Positions 20,961 to 30,145 of a DNA stretch of 64,000 nucleotides are shown piece by piece. The notes beneath the pieces are model-generated. The model saw only the letters and a list, made by a program, of their open reading frames with translations. It did not search any database and was not told the origin of the DNA. Numbering within the stretch: the stretch's first letter is position 1; every line of letters starts with the position of its first letter. The position numbers and the translations under genes are program-made. This DNA is from a bacterium (lineage in GTDB: Bacteria > Planctomycetota > Planctomycetia > Planctomycetales > Planctomycetaceae), in contig WGME01000011.1 in assembly GCA_016125225.1 (NCBI GenBank), positions 62,001-126,000 on the forward strand, read 5' to 3'.

Positions 20961-22098
20961 CTGTCGCAATCTTCCCTGCGAGCGGGTTCACCAGGCCCTT
21001 GCCATTGGGATGGACGCGGTTGCTGAGGAAGATGAAAAATAGATCGAGTTCGGGGTCGATCCAGATCACTGTTCCCGTGAATCCGCCATGGCCAAACGCG
21101 GCATCGGTGAAGGCGTCGCCACGGTTGATCGAATAGCCGGTCCGCTTGTCCCAGCCAAGTCCACGAATACCGCCGCCGGGGACGCGATAGGCCGCAGTCA
21201 TTAACTTCACGGTCTCGGGTTGCAGAATTGTTTTACCCCGGAATGTGCCGTCATCCAGCAGCATCTGGGCATAAATCGCCAGGTCGTCGACGGTCGAAAA
21301 GAGACCCGCATGTCCCGCGATGCCACCAAGTTGATAGGCCCTGGGGTCATGCACTTCGCCCCGCATCCAATGCCCTTCGCGCTCTTGTGTCGGTGCGATG
21401 CGGGGACGCAATTCCACTGCTGGTAGATACCCCGTTTCGGTCATGCCCAGCGGACCGAAGAAATGTGTTTGCGTGAACGCCTGCAGCGATTCCCCGCTGA
21501 TCTGTTCCACACAGCGTCCCAAGGTGATGAAGTTGACATCGGAGTAGACAAACTTCGTCCGCAACGGATTGATCGGCGACAACTCGTTGATCCGCTGATA
21601 GGCCACCTCATTACCCTGGCGATAATCTCCGATGGGGTTGTCGGCGATGAGTCCGCTCTGATGCGTCAGCAGATCCTGGATTGTGATCGCTCCCTTGCCA
21701 TTCACTTCAAAGCCCGGCAGATGTTTCGCCACCGGGTCATCGAGTTTCAATTGGCCATGTTCCATCAGCCACATGATCGAAGTCGCCGTGGCGATGGGTT
21801 TGGTGAGCGAGGCCAGATCGAAAATGGTATCGACCGTCATCGGTTCCACGGCCGGTTCGAGTTGCCGTGAACCGTAGGCCTGCTTCCAGACGATCTTCCC
21901 TTGCCGACCGAGGCCGATCACGCAACCGGGCATCTTCTTTTCAGCGAGACCGGTCGCGACGAGAGTTTTGATCTCCTTGAGCATCGCCTCGTCGAAACCG
22001 ACTTCAGCGGGGGACGCACTCGGCAAAGGTTCCGTGGCTTCCGAGGATGTAACGCCCACAAAAACCAGAACGAACAACGCAGCCACGATTGGTCGCAT
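20923..22098 (-). CDS. Secreted serine hydrolase, beta-lactamase/class C fold
   Basis: A 391-residue exported protein with a signal peptide (about residues 1-22, GVTSSEATE). The PF00144 motifs are present: S97-L-T-K100 in FDLASLTKP (nucleophile and general base), YSDVN at about 185-189 (the Tyr motif), and HGGFTG near residue 348. Members include D-aminopeptidases, esterases and penicillin-binding-protein relatives; nothing points to drug resistance in particular. It converges on the DUF2817 gene (38-nt overlap) and is followed upstream by the enolase-family gene on the same strand with a 30-nt gap, so the two may be cotranscribed. Confidence 0.9.
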   Translation of the reverse strand: MRPIVAALFVLVFVGVTSSEATEPLPSASPAEVGFDEAMLKEIKTLVATGLAEKKMPGCVIGLGRQGKIVWKQAYGSRQLEPAVEPMTVDTIFDLASLTKPIATATSIMWLMEHGQLKLDDPVAKHLPGFEVNGKGAITIQDLLTHQSGLIADNPIGDYRQGNEVAYQRINELSPINPLRTKFVYSDVNFITLGRCVEQISGESLQAFTQTHFFGPLGMTETGYLPAVELRPRIAPTQEREGHWMRGEVHDPRAYQLGGIAGHAGLFSTVDDLAIYAQMLLDDGTFRGKTILQPETVKLMTAAYRVPGGGIRGLGWDKRTGYSINRGDAFTDAAFGHGGFTGTVIWIDPELDLFFIFLSNRVHPNGKGLVNPLAGKIATVISQSLQTEPQP

Positions 22099-22128
22099 GA
22101 CGGAAACTTTCAGCGGAAACCCAGGCCA

Positions 22129-23424
22129 TTACCGCCACGCGGCGCCGTGCGGATATTCGTACTCGGCAATCGAAGACGGCTTCATGGTAATGCTGTAGCC
22201 CGCGGCGGTCGGCACCTGATACCGGCCATTCCGCATCGTCACCGGATCGATAAAGTGCTCGTGCAGATGCCCCGCGTATTCGCAAATGCGGTCGTCGAGC
22301 GAACCACTCAGGCAGATGTAATCGATCATCGCCAGGTGCTGCACATACTCGCATAATCCCACACCACCGGCATGCGGACAAACCGGCACGCCAAACGTCG
22401 CGGCGAGCAGCATTACCGAGAGGACTTCATTCACACCACCCAACCGGCAGCTATCAATCTGACAAACCCCGATCGCATGGGCCTGTAGGAACTGCTTGAA
22501 CAACACCCGATTCGCACAGTGTTCGCCAGTCGCGACTTTAATCGGTGCGACCGCCTGCGCAATCGCCGCGTGACCGAGCACATCATCGGGACTCGTCGGT
22601 TCTTCGATGAACCACGGTTTGAACTCGGCGAGCCGTTCCATCCAGCGGATCGCCTCGGGGACATCCCACACCTGGTTGGCGTCCATCATCATGCGACGAT
22701 CCCAACCGATCTCCTCACGGATGATGCGGCAGCGGCGGACATCGTCCTCGAGATCGCGACCGACCTTGATCTTGAAGACATCCCAGCCTTCAGCCAGACA
22801 CTTCCGGCAGAGTTCCCGCAAACGTTCATCGGAATAGCCGAGCCAACCTGCCGACGTGGTGTAGGCCGGGTAGCCCTCGCGCTGGAGATGAGCGATGCGC
22901 TCGGCTTTGGTCGTGGCTAACTGCTCCAGATGTTCGAGCGCCGCGGCTGGGGACATCGCATCAGTGAGGTAACGGAAGTCGATGCAATCGACGAGTTGTT
23001 GCGGCGAGAAATCGCTGACCAGTTGCCACAACGGTTTGTTCACCGACTTGGCCCACAAGTCCCACAACGCATTCACCACCGCGGCGGTGGCGAGATGAAT
23101 GACCCCTTTTTCTGGCCCGACCCAGCGGAGTTGGCTGTCACCAGTGAGATGCCGCCAGAACTGGCCGGGGTGATCGCTGAACTCTTCCAGTGTCTTGCCG
23201 ACCACCAGCGAAGCGAGAGCTTCGATCGCCGCACAACAGAGTTCGTTGCCACGACCGATCGTGAAGGTCATGCCATGCCCGGCGAGGCCATCGACATTGG
23301 TTTGCAGAATGACATACGCCGCCGAGTAATCGGGATCGGGATTCATCGCATCCGACCCATCGAGCGATTTCGACGTGGGAAACCGCAAATCCTTGACCGT
23401 CATTCCCACGATGCGAATCGTCAT
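22129..23424 (-). CDS. Enolase-superfamily sugar-acid dehydratase, L-fuconate dehydratase-like
   Basis: A 431-residue protein from the ATG at 23424; a start at 23445 or 23496 would add residues that run into an intergenic repeat. It matches the L-fuconate dehydratase branch of the mandelate racemase group: FPTSKSLDGSDAMNPDPDYSAAYV N-terminal loop, KIKVGRDLEDD (Lys-X-Lys base), metal ligands in MMDANQVWD, EEPTSPDD and TGEHCANR, and the His base region PHAGGVGLCEYVQHL. The reaction would be dehydration of L-fuconate to 2-keto-3-deoxy-L-fuconate. Fucose-rich sulfated polysaccharides are typical planctomycete substrates and a sulfatase lies in the window, but no other fucose gene is adjacent. Confidence 0.87.
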   Translation of the reverse strand: MTIRIVGMTVKDLRFPTSKSLDGSDAMNPDPDYSAAYVILQTNVDGLAGHGMTFTIGRGNELCCAAIEALASLVVGKTLEEFSDHPGQFWRHLTGDSQLRWVGPEKGVIHLATAAVVNALWDLWAKSVNKPLWQLVSDFSPQQLVDCIDFRYLTDAMSPAAALEHLEQLATTKAERIAHLQREGYPAYTTSAGWLGYSDERLRELCRKCLAEGWDVFKIKVGRDLEDDVRRCRIIREEIGWDRRMMMDANQVWDVPEAIRWMERLAEFKPWFIEEPTSPDDVLGHAAIAQAVAPIKVATGEHCANRVLFKQFLQAHAIGVCQIDSCRLGGVNEVLSVMLLAATFGVPVCPHAGGVGLCEYVQHLAMIDYICLSGSLDDRICEYAGHLHEHFIDPVTMRNGRYQVPTAAGYSITMKPSSIAEYEYPHGAAWR

Positions 23425-23448
23425 GGTGATCTCGTCCAAATTCATTGA

Positions 23449-23563
23449 GCCGCAAAAAGACACAAAAAGCACAAAAGGTTGAGTGTTGAGGGTCAAGAGT
23501 TAGGACCCAATCTGACCCTTCACACCAGCAATCCTTTTTGCGACTTTTGTGCTTCTTTGTGGC
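23449..23563. repeat. Imperfect inverted repeat of GCCACAAAGAAGCACAAAAG type
   Basis: Two A/T-skewed arms of about 30 bases in inverted orientation: GCCGCAAAAAGACACAAAAAGC... at 23449-23478 and its approximate complement at 23533-23563 (CTTTTGTGCTTCTTTGTGGC). The spacer holds TTGAGTGTTGAGGGTCAAGAG, a member of the heptad repeat family that also interrupts mfd. The element lies between aspS and the fuconate dehydratase-like gene. Confidence 0.75.
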
Positions 23564-23585
23564 TAACTTGTCTTTGACTTTTATC

Positions 23586-25355
<1,770 letters not shown>

Positions 25356-25491
25356 AGTTGCTTCGCTTTCGGGGCGGGAAGAGAAACGCAGTCGGGACGC
25401 ACGCACCCTGTGTGCTGGCGCACCCGAAGACGCGGATTATAGAGACAGCCCGGACGTGCCGAAAGTTCGGAGCACGAGAAGAAGTTAAGAC

Positions 25492-25884
25492 TTATGGCTT
25501 GGGCCGCTCACCGTTTTCATCGAAGCCATTGTCATTGAGCCACATTTGAAGGGCAGCCTCGACGATATCATGCAATCTGCCGCCCGGTAGATCCCTGACG
25601 GAGCGTCCACCAGCGACTGAGTCTAATTCATTTTTCAGTTCATCGGGAATGCTGTACTGAAGTGACAGCAAATCCCTCACGGTTGATGCCCGGACAGAAC
25701 ACCCGTCTGCCGATTGACTATGAATTTTCAGCCAAGCTCTAATTGCATCCGCAGCGAATACTTTTTCGTGCGTCTTGCCTGCTGCTGGATTAACGCGTCG
25801 GTGCTCACGGTTTAGCTCAAGAACTGCCTTTTGAAAGGCCTTCTTCAGATTCGCACGAATTCTAGCGTTGAGCGGCTTGGGCAT
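25492..25884 (-). CDS. Hypothetical protein
   Basis: A 130-residue ORF from the ATG at 25884 (AGG eleven bases upstream); the frame is open to 25959. No family recognised. The protein is charged and helical, with a basic N-terminal third (NARIRANLKKAFQKAVLELNREHRR), a central HSQSADGCSVRASTVRDLLSL segment and an acidic C-terminus (WLNDNGFDENGERPKP). The basic part could bind nucleic acid, but this is a guess. The surrounding DNA is more AT-rich than elsewhere in the window, and repeats of ATTGTTGCA lie in its upstream region. Codon use looks less biased than in its neighbours, consistent with an acquired gene. Confidence 0.55.
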   Translation of the reverse strand: MPKPLNARIRANLKKAFQKAVLELNREHRRVNPAAGKTHEKVFAADAIRAWLKIHSQSADGCSVRASTVRDLLSLQYSIPDELKNELDSVAGGRSVRDLPGGRLHDIVEAALQMWLNDNGFDENGERPKP

Positions 25885-26140
25885 CTCTGTACCTGAGCGC
25901 AAAAACAGACTTGTTTGCTTAACAGAAAACTTATCAGAATCCCCGCATTCATGCAACAATGTAGCACTGAATCAACGCAGCAAATGATACCAGCACACCT
26001 GCAAGACAGGAACAGCGTCAGTTTAGCATCATTACATGACTGCAACAATGTGTGTTCTCCGCAACATACTGTTGCATAACAGGTTAAGAGGTTTTTCATG
26101 ATGGATGAGACTTGATTTTCGAGATGCGAAGGGGGATCAT
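25885..26140. other. AT-rich upstream region with repeated ATTGTTGCA motifs
   Basis: TGCAACAATGT occurs at 25952-25962 and 26041-26051, and CGCAACATA plus CTGTTGCATAACAG (a short dyad) at about 26059-26082. On the minus strand these read as GTTGCA-containing half-sites upstream of the hypothetical gene ending at 25492. They may be operator sites. No open frame in the region has recognisable content. Confidence 0.4.
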
Positions 26141-26221
26141 ATGAACGATAGTCGAAGCATGGAGATGGAGATCCAAGATGGCATCGCTGAAACAAAAAGC
26201 TCGGCCGCCACCTCTCGATGA
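26141..26221 (+). CDS. Candidate 26-residue ORF with a strong ribosome-binding site
   Basis: The ATG at 26141 is preceded by AAGGGGGATCAT, one of the best Shine-Dalgarno sequences in the window. The ORF encodes MNDSRSMEMEIQDG-IAETKSSAATSR and stops inside a GC hairpin (GCTCGGC...GCCGAGC) that is followed by CTTTT. The layout, short ORF then hairpin, resembles a leader peptide with an attenuator in front of the 64-codon ORF at 26359, but no run of regulatory codons is present. It could equally be a free-standing small protein or chance. Confidence 0.35.
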   Translation: MNDSRSMEMEIQDGIAETKSSAATSR

Positions 26222-26234
26222 CGCCGAGCCTTTT
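26199..26234. terminator. Hairpin with flanking A/T runs
   Basis: GCTCGGC (26199-26205) pairs with GCCGAGC (26223-26229) across a 17-base loop. On the plus strand CTTTT follows; on the minus strand the stem is followed by TTTTTGTTT, which fits an intrinsic terminator better. It overlaps the end of the 26-codon ORF. Confidence 0.55.
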
Positions 26235-26358
26235 CGTGCGAACAACCGCTGTTTCAGTAGTTGCAACCTACTGATCTCTGTGGGCGATGTTCAACAATCA
26301 GTCTAACGTCTGAACTAGCCCTTTCAAGCCCAAGTCTTTGATTGAGGCATGACTTATC

Positions 26359-26553
26359 ATGCGAAAACACGCATGTGCTTTCGAATATCCCCCGTTTAAT
26401 CCGCAAATTGGGGATGTTCCACAGACGATTCCTTTGGCAGACCTGCCGGAAAGTGAATGGCTCTTTCCACCACCGAAAGAGACATTCGTTTCCGTCCCAG
26501 CAAAGCCGCTCAAGCGTGCTTGGTGGGCCGGTTTGCTGTCCATTCTCTGGTAA
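26359..26553 (+). CDS. Small hypothetical protein, 64 residues
   Basis: The ATG at 26359 has GAGGC about eleven bases upstream, and a bidirectional hairpin terminator follows 40 bases after the stop. The peptide is Pro-rich in the middle (PPFNPQIGDVPQTIPLADLPES; SEWLFPPPKETFVSVPAKPLKR) and ends in a short Trp-rich hydrophobic tail (AWWAGLLSILW) that could touch the membrane. No family recognised. The placement between two hairpins supports a real transcript; coding potential on sequence grounds alone is weak to moderate. Confidence 0.42.
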   Translation: MRKHACAFEYPPFNPQIGDVPQTIPLADLPESEWLFPPPKETFVSVPAKPLKRAWWAGLLSILW

Positions 26554-26593
26554 GCTCATAGCCCTACGGCAATCATGGCCGTTTGGATGAAAA

Positions 26594-26624
26594 AACCCCG
26601 GTTGCCTCGTACGCAACTGGGGTT
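26594..26624. terminator. Bidirectional intrinsic terminator (CCCCGGTTGC family)
   Basis: AACCCCGGTTGC (26594-26605) pairs with GCAACTGGGGTT (26613-26624), loop CTCGTAC. Five A residues precede and TTCTTCATTTT follows, so it can act in both directions. The stem shares CCCCGGTTGC with the hairpin at 19755. Confidence 0.75.
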
Positions 26625-26774
26625 CTTCATTTTCGAGTGATACGTCGCGCTATCATTTTGTCTATTCGCGGTTTGTGGTGGTCACCGAGACGGCGTTGTG
26701 GAACGGGCGATTCTTTTCAACACGGTCTAGCTGAGGCCTATTCCAGCTAACTTATCAAAATTATTAACCTTGAT

Positions 26775-28409
26775 TCAGCGTCCCGGCACAGAGAAGAACG
26801 AGCCGCCGAATCCGCCGCCACCACCGAAGCCGCCGCCCCCCATGCCGCCTGCTCCACTGTAATTGGGAAGCGAGGGGGCACCATCGCCCGATTCCAGCCG
26901 GCGGATCAGGCTGTTGACATCAAATTGGGCGGCCCGTGTTTGGGTGACGATCAGAATGGAATGTTCAATAATCAGCGATGTGACCACGCCGGGGGTGGGA
27001 TTACCAGTGGACAGCACCCCGGGTTGTGACACCACCACGCGCAGGCTACCAATGGCGTCCGGTTGATCAGGAGATTGCCACGTATCGGGTTTGACCATCT
27101 CCGGCAGCAGTTTCAGCAGATCAGGAATGATAACGCTGGGCACTCGGTAGAAATGCGAGACCACCTCATCCATCGGATCTAACGCTTTCGGTCGCGTCTT
27201 TGAGTTCTTCAGGGCTTGGCGATAGTTCTCCAGAAGTGTCAATACAGCATCGAGTGTTTTTTCGGAATTTCGAATGACCATTGTGCCGGGTTTGGGAAAA
27301 TCTAACGAGCCCCCCACGCCATCAATGTCCGTCCATTCTGCTTGGGTTTGACTTTGAATCGCAGATCTCAAAGCGTCAGATTCTTCCTGATCGCGGCATA
27401 GGTCTCGAACATCGAAGACCGCCGCCTTCAACGTTTCCGTGGCAGCAGTTTGCGTGGTAACCAATAGCACCCCATCCTCAATGAGGACGGTCAAGCCCTG
27501 GCCATCGAGCAAGACTTGGAACACGGTCTTGAGTGGCTGATCGGCGAGTTTCAAAGATACCGGCATCCGACCGCGAATTCCTTCATCCTGCAATGCGGTT
27601 TCATCAATATGAATGGGGACTTCGGCTGCGCGTTCGAGTTCTTCGATTGCCGAATACAACGGCATGCGATCGAAGTTGACTGTGACAGGTTGTTTCAGAG
27701 CTTCACGCAGAATGGCATGCTGTGGAGGATCGAGTGTAAATGTCCGGCGACCATGATTGCGCAAGGCCGCCAGCAGACCAGCAATTTCGAGTTGAACCCG
27801 CTCCGTATTCCTGGCGAAGAGCACATCTCCGAGAATAATCAACTGGCCAGCGACCCCATCCACAGCTTCCCATTCTCCATCGGTCGACTGCATCAGCAGC
27901 GCCTGCAATCGCTCGGAGTCGTAACCGGCATCCAGTAGATCTCCCAGACGATATTGGACGGTCGTCATGTGCTCATTGGTGGCGGTCTCGGTTGTGAGAT
28001 ACAGCAAACCATCCTGCAGGTACCAGTCGAGCCCCCCTCGCCGTAGCTGATCCAGCAGCAGATAGCAGGGTGCGTCGGCACTGCGCATCCCCATCGGGAC
28101 TTCCACATCGTCGGGGATGCCATCGTCTGCCAGAGATCGAGAATTCAGAATGACGGGGATCTGCAGGTTTTCATGCAACCAATCGGCGAATTCCCGCAGC
28201 GACTTGTTACTAAAATCAGCGGTGACGGGCGTGGCCAGTACCTCGGGCAACAGTGTCGCCGGGTCGATCGTGCGGGGTTCGTCGGGGATTTCGATGATCG
28301 TTTTGGCCGCCGCCGGTGCTGGGTCCTGTGCCAGGAGTTCTCCGGTGGCTGAGGCCCATACTGCCAGCACCGCCAACCAACACCATCGTCTGCTACTGCC
28401 AAGTTTCAT
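26775..28409 (-). CDS. Secreted protein with duplicated STN/secretin-N-like module and Gly-rich tail
   Basis: A 544-residue exported protein with a Sec signal peptide (to about residue 27, GELLAQD). Two homologous units of about 170 residues are visible: 61-222 (PVTADFSNKSLREFADWL, LLLDQLRRGGLDWYLQDGLLYLTT, then STDGEWEAVDGVAGQLIILG) and 241-400 (PVTVNFDRMPLYSAIEEL, VLLDGQGLTVLIEDGVLLVTT, then QAEWTDIDGVGGSLDFPKPG). Each begins like the short TonB/secretin N-terminal (STN) domain. The C-terminus is a low-complexity GGMGGGGFGGGGGFGG stretch. No secretin channel domain is present. It is probably a periplasmic planctomycete-specific protein; function unknown. Confidence 0.75.
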   Translation of the reverse strand: MKLGSSRRWCWLAVLAVWASATGELLAQDPAPAAAKTIIEIPDEPRTIDPATLLPEVLATPVTADFSNKSLREFADWLHENLQIPVILNSRSLADDGIPDDVEVPMGMRSADAPCYLLLDQLRRGGLDWYLQDGLLYLTTETATNEHMTTVQYRLGDLLDAGYDSERLQALLMQSTDGEWEAVDGVAGQLIILGDVLFARNTERVQLEIAGLLAALRNHGRRTFTLDPPQHAILREALKQPVTVNFDRMPLYSAIEELERAAEVPIHIDETALQDEGIRGRMPVSLKLADQPLKTVFQVLLDGQGLTVLIEDGVLLVTTQTAATETLKAAVFDVRDLCRDQEESDALRSAIQSQTQAEWTDIDGVGGSLDFPKPGTMVIRNSEKTLDAVLTLLENYRQALKNSKTRPKALDPMDEVVSHFYRVPSVIIPDLLKLLPEMVKPDTWQSPDQPDAIGSLRVVVSQPGVLSTGNPTPGVVTSLIIEHSILIVTQTRAAQFDVNSLIRRLESGDGAPSLPNYSGAGGMGGGGFGGGGGFGGSFFSVPGR

Positions 28410-28825
28410 GGTTGCCTCGCTTGAAGTCAGTGTCGTCGGACTCTCCCGTTAAGGCCTGCCATCCAGCGCACTCGCCACACTGATGTGGTGTGCTGGCATC
28501 GGCAAGGCCTTCTGAAAGCAGAGTCCCATCGACAACGCCCGGAGTCGACAGAAATCCACCGTCACATCCGCTGAACTACGAGATTTTGGCGCAAATGGGA
28601 ATGCTGTGTGGCATGCGGCGCGGCTAGCGGCCTACCATAAGAACTAACGGCGATACACTCAGCGACTCCAGAAGTAGCAATACCCCCAACTCGTTTGGAT
28701 GGCATTGCGATGCCAAGGGAGACAGCTGAAGTCTTCAGCGAGACCGGTTCTCCAGATGTCGCGATAGAGTCGGTGGCTGACGTCTAATCAAGTGAATTGT
28801 ATTGCTGAACTGACGAAAATGTCTG
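28410..28825. other. Intergenic region with one large hairpin
   Basis: About 415 bases between the STN-like repeat gene and the beta-helix gene, both on the minus strand. An extended imperfect hairpin occupies 28451-28511. The rest shows no recognisable gene or site. Confidence 0.5.
28451..28511. repeat. Extended imperfect hairpin
   Basis: AAGGCCT-GCC-AT-CCAGC-GCAC on the left pairs, with small bulges, with GTGT-GCTGG-AT-GGC-AGGCCTT on the right, and an inner CACA/TGTG stem caps it with a CTGA loop. About 25 base pairs can form over 61 bases. No T-run follows, so it looks more like a structured leader or dispersed repeat than a terminator. Confidence 0.6.
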
Positions 28826-30040
28826 TTATGGCAGCAGGTCGCTGGGCGCATCAATCATCAGATTCGTCGAGAAGAGAATGTTTTCGCTGGCGGGTTCTCG
28901 CAGTTCGACGGCTTTCGGCACGCTGGAAAAGGTGTTGCCCGTAATGCTGACATAACGTGTGCCTTCCAGCACGATACCGCCCGCTAACTGGTCATCAATT
29001 TTTCGGCGGACGGTCCCCTCGCCGATATAGCTGTCGCAGAACGTGTTCCCCGAGACGGTGATGCGACTGCTGTCTTGGCCGATGTGTAAGCAGCGTGTTT
29101 CCAAGAGTGGGGGTTGGCTTCCATCCTTGGCTTTCGGTGGCAGCTTTAGCAGCGGAAAGGTGTTGGCTGACACGGTGCAGCCATGCGCATCAACGAGATC
29201 AACCCCGCCACCATTGTGAGCAATCACATTAGAGGAAAGGGTAATTCCATAACAATCGCGGGCCAGCACAATGGCTCGGCCATCGCATTCTTCAATCATG
29301 TTGCCCGAGACGACTGAACCATAGGTGTTTTCAATGACGACGCCATCCCCCAGATGGTCGTCGATACAATTCCCCGTCAGGCACAGGTTGAAAGCGTCGA
29401 AACAGCGTACAGCGTCGCGATTTTCTTCGAAGTGATTCCCGCTGACCACAATGTCGTGGCAACCGGGGACACTTAGTCCTGTCGCTTTGTTGTAAGTGAT
29501 CAGGCAGTCATTGACGCGAGGGTCTTCATAGCAACGGTCGAGCTTGATGCCGTCGCCTCCATGATAGCTGACAGTCACACCTTGAATGAAAATTTCATTG
29601 ACCAGAATGGCTTCGATGCCATGACCGCTCTTTTCATGGCCGGTGATGCGAAAGTTGCTGAGCATGACCCGCCAGAGTCTGTCAGCAGCTTTCACTTTTT
29701 CACCGTCGGGATGTTGCACAATCAGGGCGGGTTGCCCTTCCGTGTTCATGTTCTTGATATGAGTTGCGGTGCCAGACCCCTGCACAAGAACATCTCCGCG
29801 GGATAGCACCAGCGGCTGCGAAATCTCGAAGGTACCCGGGGGAACGCGGACGACGCCCCCTTCCAGAGGAAGGGCATCGAAAGCTGCCTGCAAGGAGGGG
29901 AACTGAGCGGCATCAAGCTCGGCTCGGGCACCCGGCAACAAAGCGACTGGGGACGTTGACGCTTGACGAGTTTCTTGTGCCGTAGTGATCCAGGCCATCC
30001 CCATAAACGCAAGACTCAGCAAAACAGCGGCTCGAACCAT
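28826..30040 (-). CDS. Secreted right-handed parallel beta-helix protein
   Basis: A 404-residue protein from the ATG at 30040, chosen because GGAG lies ten bases upstream and a signal peptide (VRAAVLLSLAFMGMAWITTAQ) follows directly; the frame extends to 30115. The mature part opens with a pectate-lyase-like FPSLQAAFDALPLEGGVVRVPPGTF motif, then successive NosD/PbH1 coils of the form VSGNHFEEN, LTGNCIDDH, VSGNMIEEC, LSSNVIAHN, VSANTF, VSGNTF, ITGNTF. These are the rungs of a right-handed beta-helix found in polysaccharide lyases, hydrolases and adhesins. Catalytic residues cannot be assigned; substrate unknown. Confidence 0.88.
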   Translation of the reverse strand: MVRAAVLLSLAFMGMAWITTAQETRQASTSPVALLPGARAELDAAQFPSLQAAFDALPLEGGVVRVPPGTFEISQPLVLSRGDVLVQGSGTATHIKNMNTEGQPALIVQHPDGEKVKAADRLWRVMLSNFRITGHEKSGHGIEAILVNEIFIQGVTVSYHGGDGIKLDRCYEDPRVNDCLITYNKATGLSVPGCHDIVVSGNHFEENRDAVRCFDAFNLCLTGNCIDDHLGDGVVIENTYGSVVSGNMIEECDGRAIVLARDCYGITLSSNVIAHNGGGVDLVDAHGCTVSANTFPLLKLPPKAKDGSQPPLLETRCLHIGQDSSRITVSGNTFCDSYIGEGTVRRKIDDQLAGGIVLEGTRYVSITGNTFSSVPKAVELREPASENILFSTNLMIDAPSDLLP

Positions 30041-30145
30041 ATCGCATGAACTCCCTGAAAAGACGTACCTGAATGACTCTGCCCATCGGAATCTACGAGC
30101 TTCAGTTGAGATCATTTTTCATTTACAGACGCCACTTGCATCTGA

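Noticed and set aside
20923-22098. Antibiotic-resistance beta-lactamase
   Set aside because: The SxxK and Tyr motifs show only the general serine hydrolase/PBP-like fold (PF00144); nothing indicates a true class C beta-lactamase.
25845-26195. A 116-codon minus-strand frame in the AT-rich islet
   Set aside because: Cys-rich random-looking product, no SD, overlaps the better-supported hypothetical gene and the repeats.
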